64,000 nucleotides of DNA, from assembly GCF_016808095.1 (NCBI RefSeq), contig NC_068975.1:20715501-20779500 (forward strand), written 5' to 3'. How positions within the stretch are numbered: the first letter of the stretch is position 1; every line of letters begins with the position of its first letter. The notes beneath the pieces are model-generated. The model was given only the letters and a program-made list of their open reading frames with translations, was not told where the DNA came from and did not search any database. Source of the stretch: Vigna angularis. Lineage: Eukaryota; Streptophyta; Magnoliopsida; Fabales; Fabaceae. Below, in pieces: positions 12,396-24,559 of this stretch. The position numbers and the translations under genes were made by a program.

Positions 12396-13020
12396 GCCAC
12401 AATCACGAGGTTAATCCGTTATTACTCACCTTGGATCATATGGAAGCATCCAAGACTAGGACCTCCTGCTACTCCTCACCACATGTTCAATCCTCTCTAT
12501 ATGAGAAGAAAGACCATTGGAGATTCAGGATGACCCCCAAAACTGAGCTACCATGTAATCATTCTATACAACCCCAAAACACCACCATGTATCCTCTCCT
12601 TGAGGATCATGGAATTACGTCCATGAATCATACTGTTACCTTGAACCTTAACCCAAGCCATGAATAACCAGATATCACTATATTATCACAACCAATCCAG
12701 CATACCTCATACATTTACATACTTCCCACATAAATCACATCATACTATGCATTCCAACATCCCACATACGTAAAAATCTGTTAAGCAAACAACATTAATC
12801 AATCCAATACACATTACTAAACAATAACAGTCTCAAGAGAACCACTAAACAATACAAATCCCCGTAACTCATACTTAGACAAAGAAAATGGCTTTGAAAC
12901 CATCACCAACAGTTCCGGAAGGGTCCAAAACCTCCAAAACAACTTAAGAAACGTCCAAAACGGACACCCGGAACCCCAAAAACTATCAAAAACAAAGACA
13001 AAATCACTTTTTCCGAACAC

Positions 13021-13165
13021 CTCGCGCCCGGGCGCCAAAAAGGGGCGCTTGGGCGCGACTTTCTGCGAACATCTCGCGCCCGGGCGCCACAAGAGGGGCG
13101 CTTGGGCGCGACTTTCTGCGAGACTCTCGCGCCTGGGCGCCACCGGGGGCGCCGGGCGCGAACCA
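13021..13165. repeat. GC-rich ~53-bp tandem repeat in the gypsy LTR
   Basis: CTCGCGCC(C/T)GGGCGCCA occurs at 13021, 13073 and 13126, separated by GGGGCGCTTGGGCGCGACTT-like blocks. It is a CpG-dense island in otherwise AT-rich DNA. Confidence 0.85.
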
Positions 13166-14065
13166 GAAGTCGTTCAGCCCCATACCAGTTGACAGCAACC
13201 ATTTTGCACATGTTTTGATCAGTTCGATGACTCTAACAAGTCACAAATGACTTACCTAAGATATCCCAATAACCCACATGTACTCAAAATCCTTACTCCC
13301 CAAAATCACTACCTCACTTCATCTCAAAGTGACCCAAAACTCTATCAGCTTGTTCAAAACAGTGTATACTTTCCTTACCTTCCACTTGGTCACCCCTCCA
13401 ACAGAATACAAATATCAACATACCAATCTCAAATATCATTTCAACCCAACCACATCCACAGTCACAAATTTCCAGCATACAATTCATACAAAGATCAACA
13501 CATGTATTGTTCATACAACTCATAGAAAAAGATCTAGCTCCCCTTACCTCTTGAAGACTTCCTTAGATCTTGAATCTATTTTCCTCAAGACCTGCAACTG
13601 CAACTTCAGACGCTCTCTGCTTCACCTCTTCTAGATCTGCAGCAAACCTCTTCACTCTTCCAGAAATTCAGAATCAGCATCCAACACCCTTCTTGAATTT
13701 ATCTCTCCCAAGACTTGCAGCACTAAGGCTTCTTTGCAGCTCCAGTAACTCTGAACTTCACCTCTCTCCCAGATTCAGTAACAAGGCTTACCACTCCTCC
13801 CGGATTTACAGAACCCAAAACCTCCTCTCAGTATTTCTGAAGTTGGTACAACTTCCCATGGGTGCCCTTTGTACGGCTGGAAACGGGAGAAGGGTTCCCT
13901 CCCTCTGCTGCTCTCTCTCTCCTTCTCACATGCTAATAATGAGAGCCCCCTTTTTGCCAAGCCTCCCCCGTAAAATGCCCCCTTTCCTTTTCTCCCTTCC
14001 TCCAATAATTCCACTCCAATCATGCAAGTGGGTGTCCCCCACCACTAAGAAAAGAGGCCCTTACA

Positions 14066-14102
14066 TTCTCCCCAACAACAAAAATTTTCGTCCTCGAAAA
14101 TT
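14066..14102 (-). other. Polypurine tract and upstream motif of the gypsy element
   Basis: The minus strand reads TTTTCGAGGACGAAAATTTT followed by GTTGTTGGGGAGAA, ending at the LTR. This arrangement is typical of plant chromovirus-type Ty3-gypsy elements and fixes the LTR border. Confidence 0.85.
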
Positions 14103-15595
14103 AAGCCTACCGGAACAAGTCGAGATAAGTTTCTCTCTGTTCAAACCATCTGTTAACATAATCTTACCTTTAGATTGCCACTATAACTCAAAACCACAGC
14201 TCAAATAGTCTCCTTCGCCCATTGACCCAGTCTTCCCATTCCAAAGCCATTAATACTTTCTCACTTTAAAGTTGACCCTGTAGCTTGCAACCGAAGGTTC
14301 ACTTATCTTCCTTGCCTGATACATGTTTCTTTCACACATAAACTCACTTCTGACTCTTGAAGATTACTAAACACTCCTAACTCATGACAACACCAATACT
14401 GTTTCAAAGAACTCGTCCCTCACAAAATACTAATCCACAATTTTGAAAGCTCTTCATGCATACCTATTACTGACAATAACATGCTCACCATCATCTGCTG
14501 CGCTACTCTGATCCTCATACTTCCTTACTCACCAATTTACTTAAAACAACACTTCCTTCATGACAACTGTAACCAGCAAAAGATCACACTCGAAGAACCT
14601 TTCTTAGAACTTTTATGACCTTACTAAAACTCTGAAAACTCTTCCCTTGCATAAAAGCCTTGTCATTCCATTTCCTCAACACTGTTTTCTACTCCACAAA
14701 ACGACCATGCCCGAAATCACTCCTGATTGTCAAGACTTATACTAGACTATGCCAACATATCCTCTATTTCTCTTCTGCGATTCCTCAACCTTGTAGTTCT
14801 CCCTATGATTATATTGAGTCCAAATATTATTGCTCTAACTCAACCTCCATCTTCCTCTTGCACTACACGACTTAAACAGGAACCACCCAAAAATTTCGGA
14901 CGCAGGTGTTGCCTAAGACCCCACTCCAAAGTGAATTCCACTTCTTCAAGTTATAAAATCCCATACTTGTTACAGAAAACCAATCAAAACCCTTCCTTTG
15001 AATCACACCTCAAACTTACGAAAGAACAACATCATCTCTTCTTCATTTACAATTTGCAGACATCTTGAATTCTCATAACACTTGCTTCGATCTTTCGCTC
15101 AACTACACTTGATGCACCACCTTCATTCTCCTTCCTTGTCAAGGAACCACTCCATATAAACTTCAAACTTGAGCTCTTAGATTAACTCCACAAACGCCAC
15201 ATCCCTCATAATTCTTCTTGCACTCATCCCGTCCAAATTAACTTAAAACCTTCTTCTTCAAGGATTGTCCTCTTCAACTCGGAGTCATCAAAATAAAAAC
15301 CCTATCTTTAATCCTCTAAACCTCAAGATACTCTTAACCAATAATACCAATCCTCTGACCTTATCTGAACTTACTAACGTACTGCCTTCTGCATTCCATC
15401 ATTCAATATCCACTTCTCTCTTGATCAAACTCAGCCGAACACTAAACATCACCATAAAACCATACCCAAAGAAAATTAACTTTATCACAACATGCAACTT
15501 CATAACTCTAAACATCTCAACCAACCCAAATTTCTCTGATCATTCTTGATACCCTCTTTAGCAACTTATACTACAACCACCCTTTATCATTTGTT
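14103..15595 (-). other. Degenerate 3' interior of the gypsy remnant
   Basis: The rest of the integrase and the chromodomain are expected here. Instead the sequence is pyrimidine-rich on the plus strand with no recognisable domain. It is either rearranged or replaced filler. Confidence 0.5.
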
Positions 15596-16677
15596 CTAAA
15601 ACCTTTTTTTTTTCTCCTTAACATATAGTTGAGCCAACTTTGTCATAGACATTCTCAAATCAATTGCCAAGAAGTGAGCAATCTTGGTCAATCGGTCCAC
15701 TATTTCCCATATTGCATCATGCTTCCGAATAGTGCGTGGCAAATGGGTAACGAAGTCCATCGCGATGCTATCCCATTTCCACTCTGGAATCTCCAACGGT
15801 TGCAACAAACCTCCAGGTCTTTGATGTTCTACTTTTGCCTTTTTGACAAATTAAGCAAGAAGCCACAAACTGTGCTACGTCCCTCTTCATACCCGACCAC
15901 CAGAAGGACTTCTTGAGATCTTGATACATCTTCGTCATACTTGGATGCATGCTAAAATGGCTTTTGTGACCTTCTTCCATGATTAACTTCTTCAATCCTG
16001 AGCTGCTAGGGATACATACTCGGCCTTTGAATCTCAAAATACCGTCGGTCCCTAAGACAAAAATCTTTTCCTTGTTCAGTTCCAATCAAACTAGCTGACG
16101 TCTCGAGTTCAATATCCTTCGACTGCTCTTCTTTAACATTCCTCAACAAGTCATTGGATACCACCAAATTACTGCATCTGATGCTGTCAGCTTCAAATTC
16201 TACTTGTAACCTCAAATCTCTGAAACTTGCTACCAGCTCTAATTCTCTGATCATCAATGAAGACATATGTACTGCCTTTCTGCTCAATGCATCTGCCACT
16301 ACATTGGCTTTCCCAGGATGGTATAAAAGATTAAAGTCATAATCCTTAAGGAACTCCATCCATCTCCTTTGCCTCATGATAAGCTCCTTCTGATCAAAGA
16401 GACATCTCAGGCTCTTATGATTACTGAACACCTGAAATTGCACACCATACAGGTAGTGTCTCCAATTCTTCAAAGCAAAAACTACAGCTGCCAACTCCAA
16501 GTCATGAGTAGGGTAATTCTTCTCATGAACTTTGAGTTGTCTTGATGCATACGTCACTACCTTCTTCTCCTGCGCCACATGATTTGAAACCTGAGTCGCT
16601 TCCATAGGTGATAACACTAAGAAACAATCATCATCATCTAGGAGGTCTTGTCTCAAGACACTGATTGACAGAGACAT
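15596..16677 (-). pseudogene. gypsy RNase H and integrase fragments, frameshifted
   Basis: Three minus-strand pieces in different frames adjoin. The first (16677-~16090) has RNase H features: [20 protein letters not shown], then a [16 protein letters not shown] block that ends the domain. The second (~16085-15830) has the integrase H2C2 finger: H of EEGHKSHFSMHPS and the CLICQKGK pair. The third (~15830-15610) starts the integrase core with PEWKWDSIAMDFV, then loses similarity after a lysine run. At least two frameshifts are present. About 37 residues ahead of the RNase H block do not look like reverse transcriptase, suggesting an internal deletion that joined distant parts. Confidence 0.88.
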
Positions 16678-17720
16678 ACCTTCGTCTTCATCATTTGAAA
16701 CCTTTCATCTTAGCCTATGCTCAAACCTTTCTTCTATGTGAACTACTAATCTTGAAACATCCAACTAAACTTGACTCTGAATCATCCACTTGTTGAGAAA
16801 ACTTGATCATCTCCTTCAAATTTTTCACTTAAGATCCTAACAATACATCATTCTTCTTCAAAGACTTCATGTTCTGCCTTATCTGACTGCCTCTCGAAAT
16901 ATTCTCCTTCTACTTCCTTCTTGATACTTGTTCCCCTTAATCCACTATAGAATTTCCTATTCCTTTCTTAACTTAAACTTTAGGTCATCCACCACCTTCT
17001 TATTCAGATTCCAACCATCACTGATACCTAGATTCATGTTACCAATCTCTCACAACATCACTCCCTTTTTCACCCACACTCCCCTTTCTTCTGACTACTG
17101 ACGTCACTGATATACTAAACCCAACTCATTTATCAAACCTTGTTACAACCATGCTTATCCAAAGCTTCTCTAAATCTAATCTCTGAACTTCTTGCGAACG
17201 TACGATATAAGATCTTCTGACTTTTTTTTTTTCTGAAATTTTCTTCACCCATAACATTACTTCTAAACTCCAATATCTTCACTCGTCCTCCGAAGCTTAA
17301 CTTTTAGTCTTCTAACTCCTATCTTCGAGACAAGAACTTATCTCAAAGGCTTAAACCAATTCCAATAAAGGTATACAACTCAAGTTGCCCTTGAATATGC
17401 ATTCCTCTACTACTATCGAGCACAATACACTACCACAAAAGCAAGAGCAAGACAGGAATTTCTACAGGAAACAACACTAAAACTCTAACTCATTCTTACC
17501 TCAAACCTTCAGATTTAAGAAAGGAAAACCATCTATGGTAAAAGTCATGAGTGTGCACCCTCATTACTCTTATCAAGACGTTTTCTGTTCTTAAAACTTC
17601 TAGTTAGATACACACCTTACTATATAGACTCGGGGGAAATGGTAAGTCATACCATTTACACTCAATTCTTCACAGAGAAGACATGGCAAACCCACAACCT
17701 ATAGGTTTCTAAGGAAGAAC
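16678..17720 (-). other. Non-coding leader or filler of the gypsy remnant
   Basis: The gag, protease and reverse transcriptase genes expected here are missing. No CCHC knuckle or FVDD-type motif was found on the minus strand. Confidence 0.45.
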
Positions 17721-17733
17721 TGCTCTGAACTTT
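17721..17733 (-). other. Worn primer binding site of the gypsy remnant
   Basis: The minus strand reads GTTCAGAGCAGTTCTTCC, resembling the last part of a TGGTATCAGAGC primer site followed by the usual leader. It marks where the lost 5' LTR should have joined. Confidence 0.45.
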
Positions 17734-17739
17734 ACTTTT

Positions 17740-19752
17740 CACATTTATTTTAATCAGAATTCTCAAATGGATTTGACAAATTTTTCATATCTAAAAAATT
17801 CACTAAATTTATTCAATGTTTTAATTCTGTTAATTATAATTATTAATTGAAGTTTTATTAATAAAATAATTCCATCATTTGTTTTATAATAACCATCTCT
17901 TCTCTTTCCATTTTCTCATATTACTCAAGCATATGGATATTAAGAGAATCTCATAACAACTTCAACCAACTCAATTGATTGAGATAATTCATGAAATTGT
18001 GGAACAAAAGTTATGATAGAAGACAAAATTGATTGAGTGGAAGAGAAGATAAAAAGTGTTTATTAGTGTTCTTTTTTGTTTCTTTCACAGCATCGTGTTA
18101 GCTGTAAAAGAAAGAGATGAGAGTTAGCCCCACATCTCATCACTTCTAGAAGGATTCTCTATCATCTATCTTTTTTTTCTTCTTATTATATAATTTTTTA
18201 GTTAAAATATAAAGTTAATTAAGAAATGGGTATTTTTATAATTTCACTTTTAGATATTTTTAACACATAAGGAAATAGGTCATTCTCAAATTAAAAGCAG
18301 CATAAAAAAAGAAAAACTCCAGAAGAAATGCGAATAACATAGTCCCAACTTTCCATTGCAATATATTTATTATAATGCGTCCATTTAAAAAAAAATTAAA
18401 ATTTCAATTTCATAATGAGAGGATGCAACAATTATGCAAAGAAATATTTATATTTAATATGTTTTAGAATATAAAAATTAGTGTGTTTTAAAAGAATATC
18501 ATACTGAATTAATTTAATATAATACCACTCTAGTTATTTACTTCGATTTCTAACTAAACCTTTTAACACAGTACCAAAATTCAGAAATCTATACTAAAAT
18601 AATCTTTTTAAGTCTCGAAGCTTATTAATTTTATTTTGATCCAAACACACATATTTAACTTGTTTAAATCCACCACATCTTCCAAAAGTAATTAATCATA
18701 TACCGGGTTAATTAAAATAATTCTACAACAAATTGCAAACACTATTGTTAGAATATTGATAATTTTTTAACAAGTACAATACTAATTTATCCATTTTTAA
18801 AATTAAAAGAAAAATCGTAGAAGAAGGAAAACAAACCAAAGAAAAGGGAACCCAAATTCAAACCCAACATTATCAAGACAATTAACTACTATAACTAATT
18901 TAATTATTCACTCTCATACATCCTAATATTTCTCTTGGAATCTTTTGTTTTTCTCTAATAGTAATCTCTAAGATCTTATTTGGCACATAACTCTAAATTG
19001 ATTTAAGTTCGTGATTTTTTTTGTAAACTTAAATATACCACTCATCTTTCAATCTTTTATTTTATTAAAAAAATAATTTAAAATATAGTTGAAAGCACTA
19101 CTAATAAAAATATTAAAATATTAATCTCATTTTTGGTATTATAATAAAGAAAAAAGAGGTTATTATATTTATATTTCAAATTCATTTTATTTTTTTATAT
19201 CTTTGCCGAGGTATATTATCTCAATACTTAAGAATCTGTTGCTAAATTTAGTTTCTTCATAATAATAGTAATATATTTTTATAGTTTCTATCACTGAAAA
19301 AAGTAAGGTGATTTCTTCCTCCAAACGCATGGGGTGAGATGACTAATTTGTTCTTATATATGTTGAAAAATTGTGTTCTGAATTTTAAATTCTCAAATAA
19401 AAAAAGATATATTTATTTTTAATAAAAAATTGCATAATTCAGAATATCTCTATATTATACAATTCAAAATTGAAACTGAAAATCTTAAAATAGAGAACAT
19501 GACTTACCGAAATCTCCAATACTACCACCAAACACATAACAACCTTAAAAAAAATGTATACAATTCTTATACTAACACAATCAATCAATACCTATTAAAT
19601 TTAATTCTAAAAAGGAATATTTAATTTTTTAAATTTATAGGGGTTCAGGTTGAAATTAAGGAGGTGTAGAAAGAAATGCTCAAAAAGTAAAAGAAAAGAA
19701 AGATTGGGCATCTAAATTGAAATGTTGGGCTTATTCGTATGTTAATGGTCGG
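17740..19752. other. AT-rich intergenic spacer
   Basis: No gene or complete element is visible. The reading frame at 19430-19624 is Asn/Thr/Leu-rich, low in complexity and has no family motif. Confidence 0.55.
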
Positions 19753-20328
19753 GGCTTTCTCCCTCCAGTATTGCTCTCTCTACCACCACCAAATACTCCT
19801 TTCACCCCTCTAAACCTCTCTAAATTTTTTTTTAGTCATCAAAGTATCTTTTATTACTTTATTTAATTAACCTTATTTATTTACCTTCTTTTCTAAACCC
19901 TAAATTCCTACTTCATTTTCACTCTCTCCCGTAGCCCCACCCCCCAACTCTCACTCTCTGTTTTAGTTTCCAAATCCGTTTATTTTTCACTCCCAAACTC
20001 TCACTTCCTGATCCGTTTCTTTCCATTTCCCAACTCTCACTTTCTCTCCTTTTCCATATCCGTTTCCACTTTTTCTCTATTTTGGTTTTGGTTCGTGATG
20101 TGGCTATTCGTGGTGCGACAATACGGTAGTATGTGCGATGATCATTCGGTTGTGCGGCGCTGCAGCAGATATAAAAGTAGAATCAAATTTCGGATGGTCT
20201 CGATTGGTTGACATTGTTTGAAAGTGGATAACGTCTATTAGCCATGTTGATCTTTTGGTCCACAGAACCAAAAGTGTTCATTTTTCCCCAAGTGAACCTG
20301 CATATGTAAATAACTAAATAAGCCTATT

Positions 20329-20713
20329 TTAATTTTAGGTTTAAATGCTTACTTCGTCCTCATGTTAAGAGGTGAATTTCTGTTTAGTACCCGGTTTTAA
20401 AAATGAAGACATTGAGTCCCTATGTTATGAAAAGTATATGAATAAGGTCCTGTCCGTTAAGTTGACAGCAATGACGTTAAGTCCATGCTGATGTGGCCAT
20501 ACTTTTTCTCTTCTCTCTTCTACTGTCCAGCTTTTTCTATCTCTTATTCAGCTTTTTCTTTGATGATTTGTTGAACTTGTTCTTTCTTTGTGGACCTTAT
20601 TCATATATTTTTCATAACATAGGGATCCAATGTCTTCATTTCTAAAACAGGGTACTAAACAGAAATTCACCTCTTAACATGGAGACGAAGTAAGCATTTA
20701 AGCCTTAATTTTA
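20329..20713. mobile_element. Mutator-type MITE (367 bp) with perfect 9-bp target duplication
   Basis: The element spans 20338-20704. Its ends are ~114-bp terminal inverted repeats, GGTTTAAATGCTTACTTCGT on the left and the inverted counterpart ending GCATTTAAGCC on the right, about 93% identical by eye. Both sides carry TTAATTTTA (20329-20337 and 20705-20713). Long TIRs with a 9-bp duplication are the hallmark of Mutator-like elements. The short centre is not coding, so it moves only in trans. Confidence 0.92.
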
Positions 20714-21395
20714 TATATATTATTTCCTTAATTCATAAATAAAGTTTACTACACTAAATAAATTAACGTGGGTTTGCTCTAATTAACTAGCTATTTTTAG
20801 CTCTCAATTTTTAGCATTTGTTACCTATAATGTCTTCTTGAAACAATGTTTAAGCTTAAACCGTAAGATCATGATTGTTCCTCTGTAAGGATAATGTTCT
20901 AAAAAAGAAGCTACATATTACAATGAATCATGCGCCCCTGAATTGTGTAAACTTCAAAATCAATTTATTTTGGCTGAAACTAATGATACCTCTGTCTCCA
21001 TTCACTTTCTTTCATGGTCATTCTTTTATCCAATCTTTGCATCACCAATAAAAACAAAACTTTATTCTCTTTCACCTGAAACAGATATCAACATCTGTTT
21101 TCCCTTCAGCGAATGTTGATATCTGTTGACGGATTATCACATTCGTTGAAGGATTACCATAACTCCTTTAGTGCTCCTGAGACGAAGCTTCCTCTGCTGC
21201 CTTCGATAAGCACCATTACAAACACCAAGCTCTACCACCACTGGTTCCTTGAACCACTTGCAACCTCCCACCAAGCACAACCCACTACCAAGACACACAC
21301 ACTCACATCACCACCACACTCACAGAGGACAATGAAATAGTGAGGAAGAAGAATGAGAGAGTTGATTTCCATGTGCAAGTTTGGGTGTGGGGGGA

Positions 21396-21409
21396 GGGGG
21401 GGGGGGGGG
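21396..21409. repeat. Poly-G run
   Basis: Fourteen consecutive G, preceded by a further G-rich stretch. It could form a G-quadruplex and is prone to sequencing error. Confidence 0.9.
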
Positions 21410-21613
21410 TGGCGCATTACTATGTAACTAATGAAGTAGGTGGATATGGGTGAAAAAACTTACTACAATAATTAAATGATACTTAAGGACAAATTAGGTA
21501 TGGGGTGGTGTAGAAAGCATTTGATGGTGGTGGAGGGAGCAACACTTTTCTCCCTCCCTTCAATTTTTTTCACTGCACCCTAAATTTTACTATGATACCA
21601 AATATGTCCTTTC

Positions 21614-21618
<5 letters not shown>

Positions 21619-21658
<40 letters not shown>
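21619..21658. repeat. (TA)n microsatellite
   Basis: About 19 TA units. The following ~530 bases to 22189 are AT-rich without recognised features. Confidence 0.95.
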
Positions 21659-21661
<3 letters not shown>

Positions 21662-22189
21662 TTAATTACGTAAGCAATAATTACTACTTATCAAATGTAT
21701 TTATTGTGTAATGATAATATATTTATTAAGACATTGCACCTTCACATCATCTTCACATTGAGAATAAACAACATTTTTTCTCTTCTTCAAATTCAACTTT
21801 AGCTTTCTTCAACAACGTTCAACTTTAGGCTTCTTTTTGTTTACTGTTTTTAATTTATTAAAATTTATTTGTTTCTTTTTATGAATGTTATTATTATTGA
21901 AGGTATTCTATGTTAATGTCCTCTTTTAGGTGGTTATAGTCTAAGATGGAAGATTATCCTTTAAATTTTATGGAATTACTAGTAAATTTCAGTTGCATGT
22001 CAAATTTATCTTTTTTTTTATAAATGAAATGTGCAAAGGAGATTACAGAAATAACTTTACAACTAGATTTTTCCAACACGTGATGAGTTAAATCAATAGG
22101 TTCAAAGGATATCTTTTGATCTTGATTTTGTTGTTGTCATTATAAGATTTGATAAAGTTAATGATTAACTTGAGAGAAATATATATGTA

Positions 22190-24010
22190 TTGTTAGGATG
22201 TGAAAATGGTGAGAAGTATACGAAATAAAAGTCTAATGCTCAACCTAGTGTATATCCGGCACGAGAAAATGTGATTATCCTTTTAAATTGAGGTAAACGA
22301 GTTTCTAACGGAGATGAGCGATTATTGAAGGTAATGTGTGAATATCATAACCATGATTTGTCATAAACTTTAGTTGGTCACTCTTTTGTCGGGAGGCTAA
22401 AATCCACTAAACATTCATTGTTTGTTGATATGACTAAGACTCAAGTGAAGTCTACAAACATTCTCCTTACTCTCAAAGAAAATAACGAGTGTAATGTGAC
22501 AATAACAAAACAAGTATATAATATAAGATACACTTACAAACGATCATTGAGAGGTTTGTGAACTGAATTACAATAACTGATGATGATGTTAGAATGTGAT
22601 AACATCCAGTGAAGTATATATGTAAACAAAATTTTATCATCTTTTATGTCGTTTCCACATTCAGAAAAATGTGCAAGCCAAGTGCAAAGTGTTACTAAAT
22701 TTTGTTGATGCATGAGATGTTGTCATGGAATCATAGAAAAATGTCATGGATTGTGAACATGATTCAACCTTTAATGATTGTATTGATCGCCTTTATCATG
22801 TTTGTAACTCATGGCCTTAATTCTTTGGATATGTTAATGACTCTTGAATCATTCCGTATAAGAAATAATTTGTAAAGGCATGGACAAACCGAATAATGCA
22901 TTTAGGAAACGACAATATCAAATAAGTATGTTTGAATCTTGTTTCATTTAGTTGTTCTTGTTATATGTTTTATGATGTTGTTCATGTTATTTACATCAAG
23001 GTTGTTTCTGCTCACTAGAGCTTGAAAAAGGTATTGGGAAGTAGTATGTGAGACAATTGCTCGTGTAGGGATGCAATTCATAACTTCATGATCTTACAAC
23101 ATAATGAAATAAATGCGTCATTTGAAAAAAGTCTAAATCTTATTAGTGATGCTCTTAAGCCAATCAAGTATAAAATATTAGATGGATATGTATCAAAATA
23201 TGATTTGGGACTCACTAGTGAGCTGTTCAATATGTTCAGCATATATAATTTGATAGTGAAAGTTATGGTTAGGTTTTGAGACGAACATATGGTCTACCAT
23301 GTGCTTGTTAATTAATACGATATGACCTTAGGTTGATTCCTCTCTCTAAAATTCATATCATGTGGACTATATTGAGTTTTTCAAATATTTCATCAAATGA
23401 ATCGTACGCAAAGTTATGCATTCAAATGGAACTTGATTTGGTGCTCAATCATTTGAAAGAAATTGACATTGCAGGAAAAGTGGTAATCAAACAGAAGTTA
23501 CTTGAAATTATTTGTCCTACTATGACATCAATGGTAAGACCAAAACATAAAGTTAAAATGAAGAGTGCACAAAAGAATAAAAGGTCTACAAAGTGTGAAC
23601 CTTCATATTTCGAGCATGTAGGCACCTTACATTCCAGACATGATAGTTCTTTAGCAAAGAAATACATGCAATATAAGGTTAAATCTAATGCAAGATTTGG
23701 ATTTATGTAACAAAAGTGAATACTCATTTAGTTCAATTCCATATGATTTTTCACCTTACATTGTTGATGTTGTTGATGGTAATTGTGGGCATAGATGCAT
23801 TGTTTCTTTATTAGGGATGAGTGAAGAGTCATAACCCCTTATTCGACGTGATTTGTATAAAGAACTTAGTGGCATGATGGCGTGATGAATATACAAGATT
23901 AGTGGGAAGCTATGATTGACTAGAAGAACTAAGGAAGTCTTTGCGAGTCGATTCACAATTAGGGACACATGTTGCTATATTTTACACTATGTTTTAGCTT
24001 TTTCTTCCAT
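22190..24010 (+). pseudogene. Mutator-like transposase joined to an OTU cysteine-protease domain, decayed
   Basis: Several plus-strand frames give one collinear protein of the FAR1-like MULE family. In order: an N-terminal zinc-binding region (CDYPFKLR, CEYHNHDLS, 22255-22370); LLTLKENN and a YNIRYTYKRSLRG block (22450-22560); after a gap, HIQKNVQAKCK and a SWP..F..YV block (22665-22830); AWTNRIMHLGN (~22880-22920); INASFEKSLN (23108-23140); a basic tail ending STKCEPSYFEHV (~23590-23625); then an OTU-like domain with IVDVVDGNCGHRCI (~23760-23805), which carries the catalytic D-G-N-C, followed by EES-PLIRRDLYKEL. Frameshifts and stops are frequent. The central stretch that should carry the first catalytic aspartates, between ~22565 and 22660, is missing. 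Fusions of MULE transposases with peptidase domains are known in legumes; this copy is dead. Confidence 0.85.
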
Positions 24011-24559
24011 AACAATTTGTTTAATTGATTACAAGCTAATATGGAGAAGTGAATGATTATACTAGACATGGACTATATTATTTTTAATCAATATAATGTC
24101 ATCTTAGTATGTTTTTCCCATTACGTACTACACCACTTTCTGATATAAGACAACATCGATTAATCAGTATAGGACATGTTCTTGATTCTCACTTTGTGCA
24201 AGTAAAATGATTATTATTTTCTACCATTATAAAATAAATTTACTAATTTTATGTTACATGTTCACCTACAAGAAGGTTGTCATTTATCAATGTTGGATAT
24301 CATATTGTCTCTCCAATATCCTGAGGCTCAGACAATCATCTTTTTATGTCATTAAGATGTAAATAATTGTAGAGTTGATGGATGTCAATACCAGTTATGT
24401 AAACATGCACCTGGATTGATATTTATGTTATGTATACAAATTATATAAATGAAAATATTAAATACAAATTTTTAATTATAAACATTAATTTAAAGTTTAA
24501 ACAAAATAAGACATAATAAAAACGCTGCTAGCCAGATGTAGATGAATGTATGTTGTGTA
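24011..24559. other. Spacer between two transposon-derived pseudogenes
   Basis: AT-rich. It may contain the tail of the OTU-type element (a short plus-strand frame near 24245-24320), but nothing firm. No clear boundary or TIR was found. Confidence 0.4.

Larger units (their letters stand above)
11664..14065 (-). repeat. Gypsy 3' LTR, 2402 bp
   Basis: On the minus strand it begins TGTAAGGGCC right after the polypurine tract and ends GGGATGTTACA, giving TG...CA ends. Its 3' ~1.9 kb, from a GAGGTAAGGGGAGCT motif near 13545 down to 11664, is shared with the LTRs at 42 kb and 57 kb. The 5' ~0.5 kb is unrelated to theirs and shows no TATAAATA box. It holds a 25-bp tandem array and a GC-rich tandem array. 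Reading frames inside it are incidental. Confidence 0.88.
11664..17735 (-). mobile_element. Ty3-gypsy retrotransposon remnant (one LTR, shortened interior)
   Basis: On the minus strand the order is: worn primer site (17721-17733), non-coding leader, RNase H and integrase fragments (16677 to 15596), degenerate sequence, polypurine tract (14102-14066), then a complete 3' LTR (14065-11664). The interior is only ~3.7 kb, against 5 kb or more in autonomous relatives. Protease and reverse transcriptase are missing, and the 5' LTR expected beyond 17735 is absent. Pol order and the motif before the polypurine tract place it in Ty3-gypsy. Two LTRs of the same family, in plus orientation, occur at 42205-43968 and 57220-59345. 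Confidence 0.85.
19753..21552. mobile_element. Possible TIR element of about 1.8 kb (weak inverted ends)
   Basis: About 100 bases near 19770-19880 (AGTATTGCTCTCTCTACCAC...) resemble, in reverse complement, those near 21430-21535 (AGTGTTGCTCCCTCCACCAC...). Similarity is perhaps 65-75% by eye. The outermost bases and a target duplication could not be fixed. A younger MITE sits inside. A CT-rich stretch at 19915-20080 and a poly-G run at 21396 lie within. It could be a non-autonomous Mutator-type element or chance similarity of CT-rich sequence. Confidence 0.35.

Noticed and set aside
12817..14208. Several open frames of 60-212 codons on both strands
   Set aside because: They lie wholly inside the gypsy LTR and its GC-rich array, have no family motif and overlap each other in different frames.
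23449..23968. Minus-strand frames opposite the MULE/OTU region
   Set aside because: They are shadows of the plus-strand transposase and OTU coding remains.
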